Source: Sodaliphilus pleomorphus (GTDB lineage Bacteria; Bacteroidota; Bacteroidia; Bacteroidales; Muribaculaceae). From it: DNA of 64,000 nt. This document shows positions 6,540 to 14,720 of this stretch, piece by piece. The notes under the pieces are model-generated. The model made no database searches. It was not told the origin of the DNA and worked only from the letters and a program-made list of their open reading frames with translations. The position numbers and the translations under genes are program-made. Each line of letters opens with the position of its first letter. Position 1 is the first letter of the stretch. The stretch lies in assembly GCF_009676955.1 (NCBI RefSeq), contig NZ_CP045696.1, positions 1,362,501-1,426,500 on the forward strand. The letters are read 5' to 3'.

Positions 6540-8744
6540 TCATCGGTTGCGGCGGCTCTTCTTCTTCGACGACTTTTCCTCGTCGTCGCTCGAGCTGCTG
6601 CGCTTAGAGCGCTTTTTCTTGCTCGAGGCCTCGTCGTCGTTGTTTTTCCTCGACTTGCGGCTCTTGGTGGCCTTCGACTTCTTCTTGACGGGGATGTTCA
6701 CCGTCTGGCCGGGCTCGATGTGGTTGCCCTTGATCTTGGGGTTGGCCTTCTTGAGCTCATCGACGGTCATGTCGTTGTTGCGGGCTATGCGCTCGAGCGA
6801 CTCGCCACGCTTCACCTCGTGTGCGTCCATCTTGGGTTCATCGTCCTGCTGGCGGGCTCTGCTGCGGCGGCTCTTCTTCTTGGATGAGGTCTCTTCGCCA
6901 TCGTCGCCTCGCGAGGCCTTGCGGCTGCGCGAGCGCTTGCTGCCGGCCTGCTCCTGCTCGTCGTCGTGGGCTGCCTTGCGGGCACGGGCCTTCTTGATCG
7001 ACGACGACTTTGAGCTCTCGGCCTCGTCGTCGCGAGCTTGCTTGCGCGAGGCCTTTTTCTTGCTGCCATCGTCTTGCGAGGCCTTGCTTTCTTGCTCGGT
7101 CTTGCGCGTGGTCTTGTGGCCGGTCGCCTCGCTGTCGTCGCTGCTGCGCGACGACTTGTGGCTGTAGCTCTCGCTGATTTCACGGGTCACCTCGTCGTCG
7201 ATGCTGTAGGAGCCGGCATAGGGCGTATAGGTGCCGCTTGCCGAGCTGCTGGCCACCGGGGTGGCGGCAACCGGAGCGGGAGTGGGTTGCGGCTGCGCAG
7301 CTTGTGCAGGCTGTGCGGGCTGCGATGGCGCAGCAGCAGCCTTCTGGGCCACATCGGGCACCTTGAGCACCTGGCCGCGGCTCACGTGGCGGCGCGTGAG
7401 GCTGTTGAGCGTCATGAGCTGGTCGACGCTGATGCCGAAGCTGCTGGCCACGCTCTCGATATCCTCGCCACGCTTCACCTTGTAGTATTTGGTGGCAGCG
7501 GCATCGGCCACTGGTGTGGCGGCCGGCTGTGCGGCAGCAGCTTGCGTAGCAGGCTGTGCGGCAACCGCTTGCGTGGCCGGCTGTGCGGGAGCTTGCATCG
7601 TGGGAGCCGAGTAGCCGTAGTTGTTGGCCGTGGGAGCGTCGTTGGGCGTGCCGGGTTCACGCACATCGCGGGCGGCATACAGGTCGGGGCGGTAGCTGTT
7701 GATGCTGTCTTCGACCAGAATGAAGCTGTACACCTGCTGCGAGGGCAGGGCCAGCGTGTAGGGGCGGGCATCGCCAGGTATCACGTCGTGGCGATACTGG
7801 GGGTTGAGGATGCGTATTTCATCGATGGGAATGTTGAGCACCTTGCTTATCTGCGCAAAGTTCAAGCGCTGGTTCACCTTCACGGTGTCGATGAGCAGGG
7901 GCTTGGTGGCCAGGCTGGGACTTATGTTGTGCTCCTTGTAGTAGTGCATCACATAGGTGGCCGCGATGAAGGCGGGCACATAGCCGCGGGTCTCACGGGG
8001 CAAGTAGTTGTAGATTTCCCAAAAGTCGGGCTTGGCCGAACCGTCGCCGGCGCGCAGCAGGGCCTTGTTCACATTGCCAGGACCGCAGTTGTAGGCAGCG
8101 ATGGCCAGCGACCAGTCGCCGTAGATATCGTAGAGCTTCTTGAAATAGTCGGCCGCGGCATCGCTTGAGCGGTAGGGGTCGCGACGCTCGTCGACGAGCG
8201 AGTTCACCTCGAGGCCCTGGTTGCGTGCCGTTTCGAGCATAAACTGCCACAAGCCCGAGGCGCCCACGGGCGACACGGCATTGGGGTCGAGGGCGCTCTC
8301 GATGACGGGGATGTACTTGAGCTCGAGAGGCATGCCGCGCTTTTCAAGTGCCTGCTCAAAGATGGGCATGTAGTAGGGGCTCATGCCCAGCATCTCGGCT
8401 ACGAGTGTGCGCTCGCGGTGGGTGTAGCGCTCGATGTAGGACTTTACCACCTGGTTGAAGGGCAGCTCGATGCCACTGGGTATGGTCTTGAGGCGGGAGA
8501 TATAGGTGGCGTCGCTCACGTCGCCGGGATCCTTGTTTTCCACGTCCTTGTCGAGCACGGCGTAGTTTTGCAAGTACCAGTTCTTCATGAGCTCCTGCGT
8601 GTTGGTCTCAAAGCTGTAGGGGAACTGGATGTTGTCGTCGGTGATCGACTCCTTGAGCGAGAGAATCGACTTGTGGGGGGCTGCCACTGCCGAGAGGGCC
8701 ACAAGGGCCACGACTATCAATGACTTGATTCTGTATTTCTTCAT
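6540..8744 (-). CDS. MltD-like membrane-bound lytic transglycosylase with two LysM domains
   Basis: A 734-residue exported murein-cleaving enzyme. Residues 1-22 form a signal peptide. The SLT transglycosylase domain (about 115-290) has the catalytic Glu in IPVIESALDP (E149), followed by SPVGASGLWQFM and AAYNCGPGNV. The first LysM is at about 435-480 (YYKVKRGEDIESVASSFGIS) and a second near 640-685 (HEVKRGESLERIARNNDM). Between them is a long low-complexity linker rich in Ser, Lys, Arg, Asp and Glu; the protein ends in a strongly basic tail of KKKSR-type clusters. It follows DUF5683, parB and parA in one operon, as in many Bacteroidetes. Wall remodelling tied to division or growth is the likely role; the basic tail is unusual. 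Confidence 0.9.
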   Translation of the reverse strand: MKKYRIKSLIVVALVALSAVAAPHKSILSLKESITDDNIQFPYSFETNTQELMKNWYLQNYAVLDKDVENKDPGDVSDATYISRLKTIPSGIELPFNQVVKSYIERYTHRERTLVAEMLGMSPYYMPIFEQALEKRGMPLELKYIPVIESALDPNAVSPVGASGLWQFMLETARNQGLEVNSLVDERRDPYRSSDAAADYFKKLYDIYGDWSLAIAAYNCGPGNVNKALLRAGDGSAKPDFWEIYNYLPRETRGYVPAFIAATYVMHYYKEHNISPSLATKPLLIDTVKVNQRLNFAQISKVLNIPIDEIRILNPQYRHDVIPGDARPYTLALPSQQVYSFILVEDSINSYRPDLYAARDVREPGTPNDAPTANNYGYSAPTMQAPAQPATQAVAAQPATQAAAAQPAATPVADAAATKYYKVKRGEDIESVASSFGISVDQLMTLNSLTRRHVSRGQVLKVPDVAQKAAAAPSQPAQPAQAAQPQPTPAPVAATPVASSSASGTYTPYAGSYSIDDEVTREISESYSHKSSRSSDDSEATGHKTTRKTEQESKASQDDGSKKKASRKQARDDEAESSKSSSIKKARARKAAHDDEQEQAGSKRSRSRKASRGDDGEETSSKKKSRRSRARQQDDEPKMDAHEVKRGESLERIARNNDMTVDELKKANPKIKGNHIEPGQTVNIPVKKKSKATKSRKSRKNNDDEASSKKKRSKRSSSSDDEEKSSKKKSRRNR

Positions 8745-8760
8745 GTTGCTAAACGTAATC

Positions 8761-9645
8761 TTAAAAGTTAAAGCCCAGGTGCATGCCCAGCGAGGGCCAT
8801 CGGCTCAGTTGCGGGGCCGCGATGGCCGCGGGGCCCACGTTCATCGTCAGGTTGTCGCTGATGTCGAAATGGGCCAGCGAGGCATCGACATAGGCATCGA
8901 CGATGTTGATCAAGTACACAGCCACAATGCTGATGATGCATATCTCCTTGTAACGGCGATAATAGTTCTTCTTGTTTTTGAGCGTTTTCTTAAGCCAGTC
9001 GATGTCGAGGTCGCTCTCTTTCACCGTGGGCGGGAAAAAGTCCATGTAGCTCTTGGTGCCGGGGTCGCTGTCCATCAAGTCGCGGTAGCCCTTGGTGTAG
9101 TCGTTGAGCATGCGGTTGTTCCATGAGGTGGCATAGGTGAGGCCCACAAAGGCACCCACCACGATGGGCAGCTTCCAGTAGCGGTGGTTGTAGATCTGGC
9201 CCAGGCCGGGGCACAGGGCCGAGAGCCACATGGCACGCATGGGGTCGGGGTTGAACACCTTGATACGGCCCAGGCTGTTGTCTTGGAGCGTGTCGGGTTT
9301 CAAGGCCAGGCGCAGCGAGTCGGCAGCTGTGAAGCGCACGGTGTCGCCATGCTCGTCGAGCACAGCGCTGCGCAGGTTGTGGTCGGCCACGGCAGCGCGG
9401 GCCGTGTCGGGCACGTCGAGCTGCCCCACCTTGGCGCTGTCGGGCTTGTCGCGGTTGGGGTTGCGCACCGGCAGCTGCAGTTGCGAGGCTGGCATGTCCT
9501 GGGCTTGAGCCGGAACGGCAGCAAGCAACAGGGCAAGGCACAGCACGACGGCCGCCCCTGCCAGGCTGGTGAAATATGTAGTCACACACTTCCTCACAAC
9601 AGGTGTAAAATGCAGTGGGCCACGTTGCTGTAGGCGGGGCCGCAC
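8761..9645 (-). CDS. DUF5683 membrane protein
   Basis: A protein of up to 294 residues with an N-terminal signal/anchor (AGAAVVLCLALLLAAVPAQA). The DUF5683 core lies at about 135-260: LSALCPGLGQIYNHRYWKLP followed by hydrophobic segments (IVVGAFVGLTYATSWNN; ICIISIVAVYLINIVDAYVD). The function of the family is unknown, but its place between parB and a LysM lytic transglycosylase is conserved in Bacteroidetes, hinting at an envelope role. The GTG at 9645, ten bases after the parB stop, is the longest start; no ATG is available, and a downstream GTG is possible, so the start is uncertain. Confidence 0.82.
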   Translation of the reverse strand: MRPRLQQRGPLHFTPVVRKCVTTYFTSLAGAAVVLCLALLLAAVPAQAQDMPASQLQLPVRNPNRDKPDSAKVGQLDVPDTARAAVADHNLRSAVLDEHGDTVRFTAADSLRLALKPDTLQDNSLGRIKVFNPDPMRAMWLSALCPGLGQIYNHRYWKLPIVVGAFVGLTYATSWNNRMLNDYTKGYRDLMDSDPGTKSYMDFFPPTVKESDLDIDWLKKTLKNKKNYYRRYKEICIISIVAVYLINIVDAYVDASLAHFDISDNLTMNVGPAAIAAPQLSRWPSLGMHLGFNF

Positions 9646-9655
9646 GTGCCAGGAT

Positions 9656-10534
9656 TTATTCCTTCAACTTGTCAAAGATAGTAATTATTTTCTCAAGTTC
9701 TTCCTCGTTCTTGAAGGGGAATGTTATTTTTCCTTTACCCGAGAGGTCGCAAGTCATCTTCACAGGCACGCCAAAGGAGGTGCTCAGGTGCTTCTTGAGC
9801 ACTTCATAGTCTTTGTTGTTCAGCCGCTTAGGCGGTTGTTGCTGTGGGGCGTCGGGGTTCTCGGCCTGCTGCTGGTATTGCTTGGCGAGCGACTCGACCT
9901 GGCGCACCGATAAACCTTTTTTAAGGGTTTCGTTATACAATTTTAACTGCAACGTGGGCTTGTCGACGGCCAGCAGGGCGCGGGCGTGGCCCATGTCGAT
10001 GTGCTTGTCGCGCAAGCCCAGCTGCACCTCGGCCGGCAGCTTGAGCAGGCGCAGGAAGTTGGCTATGGTCGAGCGTTTTTTGCCTATGCGTTCGCTCAGG
10101 CGGTCTTGCGTGAGCTTGTACTGGTCGATGAGTTTCTTAAATGTGAGGGCGATCTCGATAGCGTTCAGGTCCTCGCGCTGTATGTTCTCGATGAGGGCCA
10201 TCTCGGTGAGCTCGCTGTCGTTGGCCGTGCGTATGTAGGCCGGCACGGTCTCCAGGCCGGCAAGCTTGGCGGCACGGTAGCGGCGCTCGCCCGAGATGAT
10301 CTGGTAGGCATCGGGGCCGGCACTGCGCAGGGTGAGGGGCTGGATGATGCCCAGCTCGCGTATCGAGGTGGCCAGTTCCTCGAGCGAAGTCTCGTCGAAG
10401 TTGCGGCGGGGCTGGTCGGGGTTGGGCGAGATTTGCTCGATAGGGATTTCGTTGATGGCCGACGAGCCGCTCGTCTGGATGTCGTCCATCGAGATGAGAG
10501 AGTCGAGGCCGCGGCCTAATGCATTTCTTTTCAT
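9656..10534 (-). CDS. parB: Chromosome partitioning protein ParB
   Basis: A 292-residue ParB/Spo0J family CTPase that binds parS near the origin and loads the segregation complex. The N-terminal ISPNPDQPRRNF and the GERRYRAAK motif (residues about 82-90) are the hallmark of the catalytic N-domain; NIQREDLN and a helix-turn-helix (LTQDRLSERIGKKRSTIANF) follow. The C-terminal part is a basic linker and a dimerisation region. It starts with the usual MKRNALGRGLDSL. It lies 103 bp downstream of parA and is followed closely by DUF5683. Full length and confident. Confidence 0.95.
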   Translation of the reverse strand: MKRNALGRGLDSLISMDDIQTSGSSAINEIPIEQISPNPDQPRRNFDETSLEELATSIRELGIIQPLTLRSAGPDAYQIISGERRYRAAKLAGLETVPAYIRTANDSELTEMALIENIQREDLNAIEIALTFKKLIDQYKLTQDRLSERIGKKRSTIANFLRLLKLPAEVQLGLRDKHIDMGHARALLAVDKPTLQLKLYNETLKKGLSVRQVESLAKQYQQQAENPDAPQQQPPKRLNNKDYEVLKKHLSTSFGVPVKMTCDLSGKGKITFPFKNEEELEKIITIFDKLKE

Positions 10535-10637
10535 AATCGTGTCTTAAGAGAGTGTAAAAGTTGACGTCGGCACCGCCTGGCGCGCAACAGCTTGTGCACT
10601 GGCTGCAGGTGCTGTGGCAGGGGCAGCCGGTGCCGTG

Positions 10638-11420
10638 TTATCGCTTGTCGGCCTTCTTGCGGTCCTTGGCTATGAGTTCCTTGGCCAGCTGCAAGTGGCT
10701 GGTGGCTCCGCGGCTTGCCGGGTCGTAGAGCAGGGCGGGCAGCCCGTGGCTGGGAGCCTCGCTCAAGCGTATGTTGCGCGGAATGACCGTGTTGAACACC
10801 ATCTGGCCAAAGTGGCTCTTGAGCTCCTCGTAGATTTGGTTGGCCAGGCGCAGGCGCGCGTCATACATCGTGAGCAGGAAGCCCTCGATCTTGAGCACCG
10901 GGTTGAGCTTCGACTTGATGATGCGTATCGTGTTGAGCAGCTTGGAGATGCCCTCGAGGGCAAAATACTCGGCCTGCACCGGGATGATGACCGAGTCGGC
11001 AGCCGTGAGGGCGTTGACCGTGATCAGACCCAGCGACGGACTGCAGTCGACGAGAATGTAGTCGTAGGCGTCCTTGATTTGGGCAATGGCATCGCCCAGC
11101 ACCTTCTCGCGGTTGGTCTTGTTGATGAGTTCCAGCTCGGCCCCCACCAGGTCGATGCGCGAGCCTATGAGGTCGAGGCCATCGACACACGTGTGCACCT
11201 CGGCGCCGCGCAGCGGGTAGTCGTCGACCAGGCACTCATATATCGACGAGGTCATCTGCTTGGGATCGACACCCAGGCCCGAGGTGGCGTTGGCCTGCGG
11301 GTCGGCGTCGATGAGCAGCACCTTCTTTTTGTTGGCAGCCAGCGAGGCCGCAAGGTTGATGGCGGTAGTGGTCTTGCCCACGCCGCCCTTTTGATTTGCT
11401 ATTGCTATAGTCTTTCCCAT
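10638..11420 (-). CDS. parA: Chromosome partitioning ATPase ParA (Soj)
   Basis: A 260-residue Walker-type ATPase that works with ParB to segregate chromosomal origins. The deviant Walker A motif is NQKGGVGKTTTAINLA at residues about 8-23; LLIDADPQANATSG and the DCSPSLGLITVNAL switch follow. An in-frame ATG at 11450 would add ten residues, but MGKTIAIANQ at 11420 is the standard ParA start, and a possible minus-strand promoter (TTCCTTTG at 11453-11460) would place the transcript start near 11446, past the upstream ATG. First gene of the operon with parB. Confidence 0.95.
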   Translation of the reverse strand: MGKTIAIANQKGGVGKTTTAINLAASLAANKKKVLLIDADPQANATSGLGVDPKQMTSSIYECLVDDYPLRGAEVHTCVDGLDLIGSRIDLVGAELELINKTNREKVLGDAIAQIKDAYDYILVDCSPSLGLITVNALTAADSVIIPVQAEYFALEGISKLLNTIRIIKSKLNPVLKIEGFLLTMYDARLRLANQIYEELKSHFGQMVFNTVIPRNIRLSEAPSHGLPALLYDPASRGATSHLQLAKELIAKDRKKADKR

Positions 11421-11620
11421 AATAATACCAAATATTCCTTCTTTTACCATTGCAAAGGAAATCCTTTTCGGGCAAAAAAACTTAGAAATCAGCGTTAAAA
11501 TGAGAAAACTGTTGATAAGTCGCCCTTTTTGTTAATAACTATGGGGCGGCCTCCTGTCATAGCCTGGGTAAAATAAAAGTAAAAAAAAGCGAAAAACCAC
11601 ACACATATAAAAATAAACAT

Positions 11621-11628
11621 TATCTTTG
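11621..11628 (+). promoter_or_regulatory. Candidate -7 element for the M16 peptidase gene
   Basis: TATCTTTG matches TAnnTTTG, 120 bases before the ATG at 11748. The 327-bp region between parA and this gene otherwise holds only AT-rich sequence and the divergent parA promoter. Confidence 0.45.
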
Positions 11629-11747
11629 CTGAAAATATCTCTTTAGAAATGTAACTTTTCGACCCTGTCGTGCGTCTATGCTATAGACACTGTGAAACAG
11701 AACTTTTTTCAGAATTCAAATTATATATTTTTTAAACAAACTTTTCT

Positions 11748-14570
11748 ATGAGAATTAAAAACTTAATGGCAATTGCCCTCATGCTATTGACCAGTGCCTT
11801 CTGTGCCATGGCTCAAGACATGGCCGTGCCTCAAGACACAGCCGTGCACACAGGCAAGCTTGCCAACGGACTCACCTACTACGTGCGCTACAACAACTAC
11901 CCTGAGCACCATGTAAACTTCTACATTGCTCAACGTGTGGGCTCGTTGCAGGAAGAGGAGAGCCAGCGCGGCTTGGCCCACTTCCTGGAGCACATGTGCT
12001 TCAACGGCACCGAGCACTTCAAGGGCAACGGCGTGATCGACTACACCCGCTCGCTGGGTGTGGAATTTGGCCGTGACCTGAACGCCTACACCAGCATCGA
12101 CCAGACGGTGTACAACATCAGCGACGTGCCCAGCGGCCGCCAGAGTGCCCTCGACTCGTGCCTGCTCATCCTCAAGGACTGGAGCAACGGCCTGCTGCTC
12201 GAGGACAAGGAAATCGACGAGGAGCGCGGCGTGATACACGAGGAGTGGCGCATGCGCCTCTCCCCGAGCCAGCGCATGCTTGAGCGCGACCTCGAGACGC
12301 TCTATCCCGGCTCCAAGTATGGCAAGCGCATGCCCATAGGCTTGATGAGCGTGGTCGACGGCTTCAAGTACAAGGAGCTGCGCGACTACTACCACAAGTG
12401 GTATCGTCCCGACAACCAAGCCATCATCGTGGTGGGCGACATCAACGTGCCCTACACCATCAACAAGATCAAGGAGCTCTTCGGCTCGATTCCCGCACCG
12501 GCCAAAGACGCTGCCCAGGTGACCGAGGAGCCCGTGCCCGACAACAACGAGCCCATCATCGTGGTCGACAAGGACAAGGAGCAGCAATACAGCATAGTGC
12601 AACTCATGTACAAGCACGACCCCTTCCCCGAGAACATGAAGGGCGGCGTGCAGTATCTGGCCTACGGCTATGTGCAAGACATGATCGACCAGATGTTTGG
12701 CATGCGCTTCCAGGAGAAGTCCCAAGACCCCAACTGCCCGTTTATCCAGGCAGGTGCCGGCGACGGCCAGTATCTCTTCTCCAAGACCAAAGACGCCTTC
12801 CAAGTCTATGCCCTCCCCAAGGAAGGCAAGACCGCCGAGGCCCTGCAAAGTGCCCTCGAGACAGTGCTCCAAGCCCGCAAGTACGGCTTCACCGCCACCG
12901 AGTATGAGCGCGCCAAGAGCGACTACCTGAGCAACCTGGAGAAGGCCTACAACAACCGCGACAAGCAGAGCACCGAGCGCTTTGGCCGCCTCTATGCCAG
13001 CAACTACCTGGAGAAGGAGCCCATGACCTCGATCGAGACCAAGTACCAGATGATGAACATGCTTGCCCCCAACATTCCCGTCGAGGCCATCAACGAGGCC
13101 CTCAAGGAGTTTGTGAGCCTGAGCGACACCAACATGGTCGTGATCAACTTCAACCAGGAGAAAGAGGGCGCCGTCTATCCCACAGTGGCCAGCCTCAAGG
13201 CTGCCATCGACGCTGCCCACGCAGCCAAGATTGAGCCCTATGTCGACAACGTGAAGCAGGAGCCCCTCATGAGCACCATGCCCAAGCCTGGCAAGATCGT
13301 GAAAGAGACCAAGAATGACAAGCTGGGCTACACCGAGCTCACCCTGAGCAACGGCGCCAAGGTGGTGCTCAAACCCACCACCTTCAAGGAAGACGAAATC
13401 AAGTATCAGGCCGAGGCCAAGGGCGGCAGCTCGCTCTACGGCCCCAAGGACTATGCCACCAGCTCGCTCTTCGGCACCATCATTGGCGTGAGCGGACTGG
13501 GCGACTTCAGCAGTACCGAGCTCACCAAGGCCCTGGCTGGCAAGAACGTGAACGTCGATCTCGACATGAGCACTTCCTACACTCGCCTCAACGGCAACTC
13601 CACCAAGAAGGACCTGGAGACGATGTTCCAGCTCAACTACCTGTACTTCACCAACATCAAGAAGGACCAGAAGCAATACGACGCCACGATGAGCCTCATC
13701 GAGAACGCACTCAAAAACAAGAGCCTGCGTCCCGAGAGCGTGTTCTTCGACAGCGTGAGCTACACAATGGGCAACCACAGCTGGCGCGACAAGCCATTCT
13801 ATGCCGACGACCTCAAGAACGCCAGCTACGACCGCGCACTGCAAATCGCCAAGGAGCGCACTGCCAATGCGGCCGACTTCACCTTCTACTTTGTGGGCAG
13901 CTTCGACATGGCTACCATCAAGCCGCTCATCGAGCAATACATTGCCTCGCTGCCCGGCGACAAGAGCAAGAAGTCTAACTACAAGAACGTGGCCTCCTAT
14001 CCTCACGGCAAGGTCACCAACATCTTCACCAAGAAGATGGAGACGCCCAAGCCCATGTGCCGCATGGTGTGGTTCAACGACAAGGCGCCCTACAGCCTCG
14101 AAAACAGCATCAAGGCTGGCGTGGTGGGCGACATCCTCGACAAGCTCTACCTGCAAGAGATACGCGAGAAGGCCAGCGCTGCCTACTCGCCCGGTGCAAC
14201 CGGCGGCTCTCAGGTGACCGGCGACGTGCCCTACACCTACGTCTTGGGCCAAGTGCAAATGAAGCCTGAGAAGAAAGACCTGGCCATCAAGCTCATGCGC
14301 GACGAGATGCTCTCGATTGGCAAGACGGTCGACGCCGGCACGCTCAAGGACATTCAAGCCAAGATGATAAAGGATGCCGACGAGAACGCCAAGGAGAACA
14401 GCTACTGGATGAACGTGCTCTCGATGTATGTGGGCCGCGGTATCGACCTGTACACCAACTACAAGAGCATCGTCTCGAGCCTCACTCCTGCATCGATCAA
14501 GGACTTCGTCAACAAGGTGATCCTGAGCTCGGGCAACGAGGTGGAAGTGACTATGCTCCCCGCCGAGTAA
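11748..14570 (+). CDS. Secreted M16 family zinc metallopeptidase
   Basis: A 940-residue pitrilysin/insulinase-type peptidase exported through an N-terminal signal peptide (cleavage likely after AMA at 22). The inverted zinc motif HxxEH is HFLEH at 78-82, with the distal Glu in the VIHEEWRMRL region (about 160-168). The length and the second, non-catalytic half (from about 540, KLGYTELTLSNGAKVVLKPT) fit the two-repeat architecture with M16 and M16_C domains that together form a closed chamber for peptides. Likely periplasmic. It is monocistronic, with a strong terminator after it. Confidence 0.93.
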   Translation: MRIKNLMAIALMLLTSAFCAMAQDMAVPQDTAVHTGKLANGLTYYVRYNNYPEHHVNFYIAQRVGSLQEEESQRGLAHFLEHMCFNGTEHFKGNGVIDYTRSLGVEFGRDLNAYTSIDQTVYNISDVPSGRQSALDSCLLILKDWSNGLLLEDKEIDEERGVIHEEWRMRLSPSQRMLERDLETLYPGSKYGKRMPIGLMSVVDGFKYKELRDYYHKWYRPDNQAIIVVGDINVPYTINKIKELFGSIPAPAKDAAQVTEEPVPDNNEPIIVVDKDKEQQYSIVQLMYKHDPFPENMKGGVQYLAYGYVQDMIDQMFGMRFQEKSQDPNCPFIQAGAGDGQYLFSKTKDAFQVYALPKEGKTAEALQSALETVLQARKYGFTATEYERAKSDYLSNLEKAYNNRDKQSTERFGRLYASNYLEKEPMTSIETKYQMMNMLAPNIPVEAINEALKEFVSLSDTNMVVINFNQEKEGAVYPTVASLKAAIDAAHAAKIEPYVDNVKQEPLMSTMPKPGKIVKETKNDKLGYTELTLSNGAKVVLKPTTFKEDEIKYQAEAKGGSSLYGPKDYATSSLFGTIIGVSGLGDFSSTELTKALAGKNVNVDLDMSTSYTRLNGNSTKKDLETMFQLNYLYFTNIKKDQKQYDATMSLIENALKNKSLRPESVFFDSVSYTMGNHSWRDKPFYADDLKNASYDRALQIAKERTANAADFTFYFVGSFDMATIKPLIEQYIASLPGDKSKKSNYKNVASYPHGKVTNIFTKKMETPKPMCRMVWFNDKAPYSLENSIKAGVVGDILDKLYLQEIREKASAAYSPGATGGSQVTGDVPYTYVLGQVQMKPEKKDLAIKLMRDEMLSIGKTVDAGTLKDIQAKMIKDADENAKENSYWMNVLSMYVGRGIDLYTNYKSIVSSLTPASIKDFVNKVILSSGNEVEVTMLPAE

Positions 14571-14626
14571 GGCAACAACCCACGGCCGGCGCATCGCCCC
14601 GAGAGCGCCAGCCCATAACACACAGC

Positions 14627-14654
14627 AAAAGCCTGCGGCTCCCCGCAGGCTTTT
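14627..14654 (+). terminator. Intrinsic terminator after the M16 peptidase gene
   Basis: AAAAGCCTGCGG (14627-14638) pairs perfectly with CCGCAGGCTTTT (14643-14654) around a CTCC loop, followed by CTATTTTTA. The A/T flanks make it usable in both directions. Confidence 0.85.
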
Positions 14655-14720
14655 CTATTTTTACCCCGCACGTCCAGCGCTCAACCCCTGCAACCCGCAA
14701 CGGGAGCGGCAGTGGGCTTT

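Noticed and set aside
6600..7200. Repetitive GC-rich trinucleotide tracts as a possible satellite or CRISPR
   Set aside because: They encode the charged low-complexity linker of the transglycosylase; there are no regularly spaced repeats with unique spacers.
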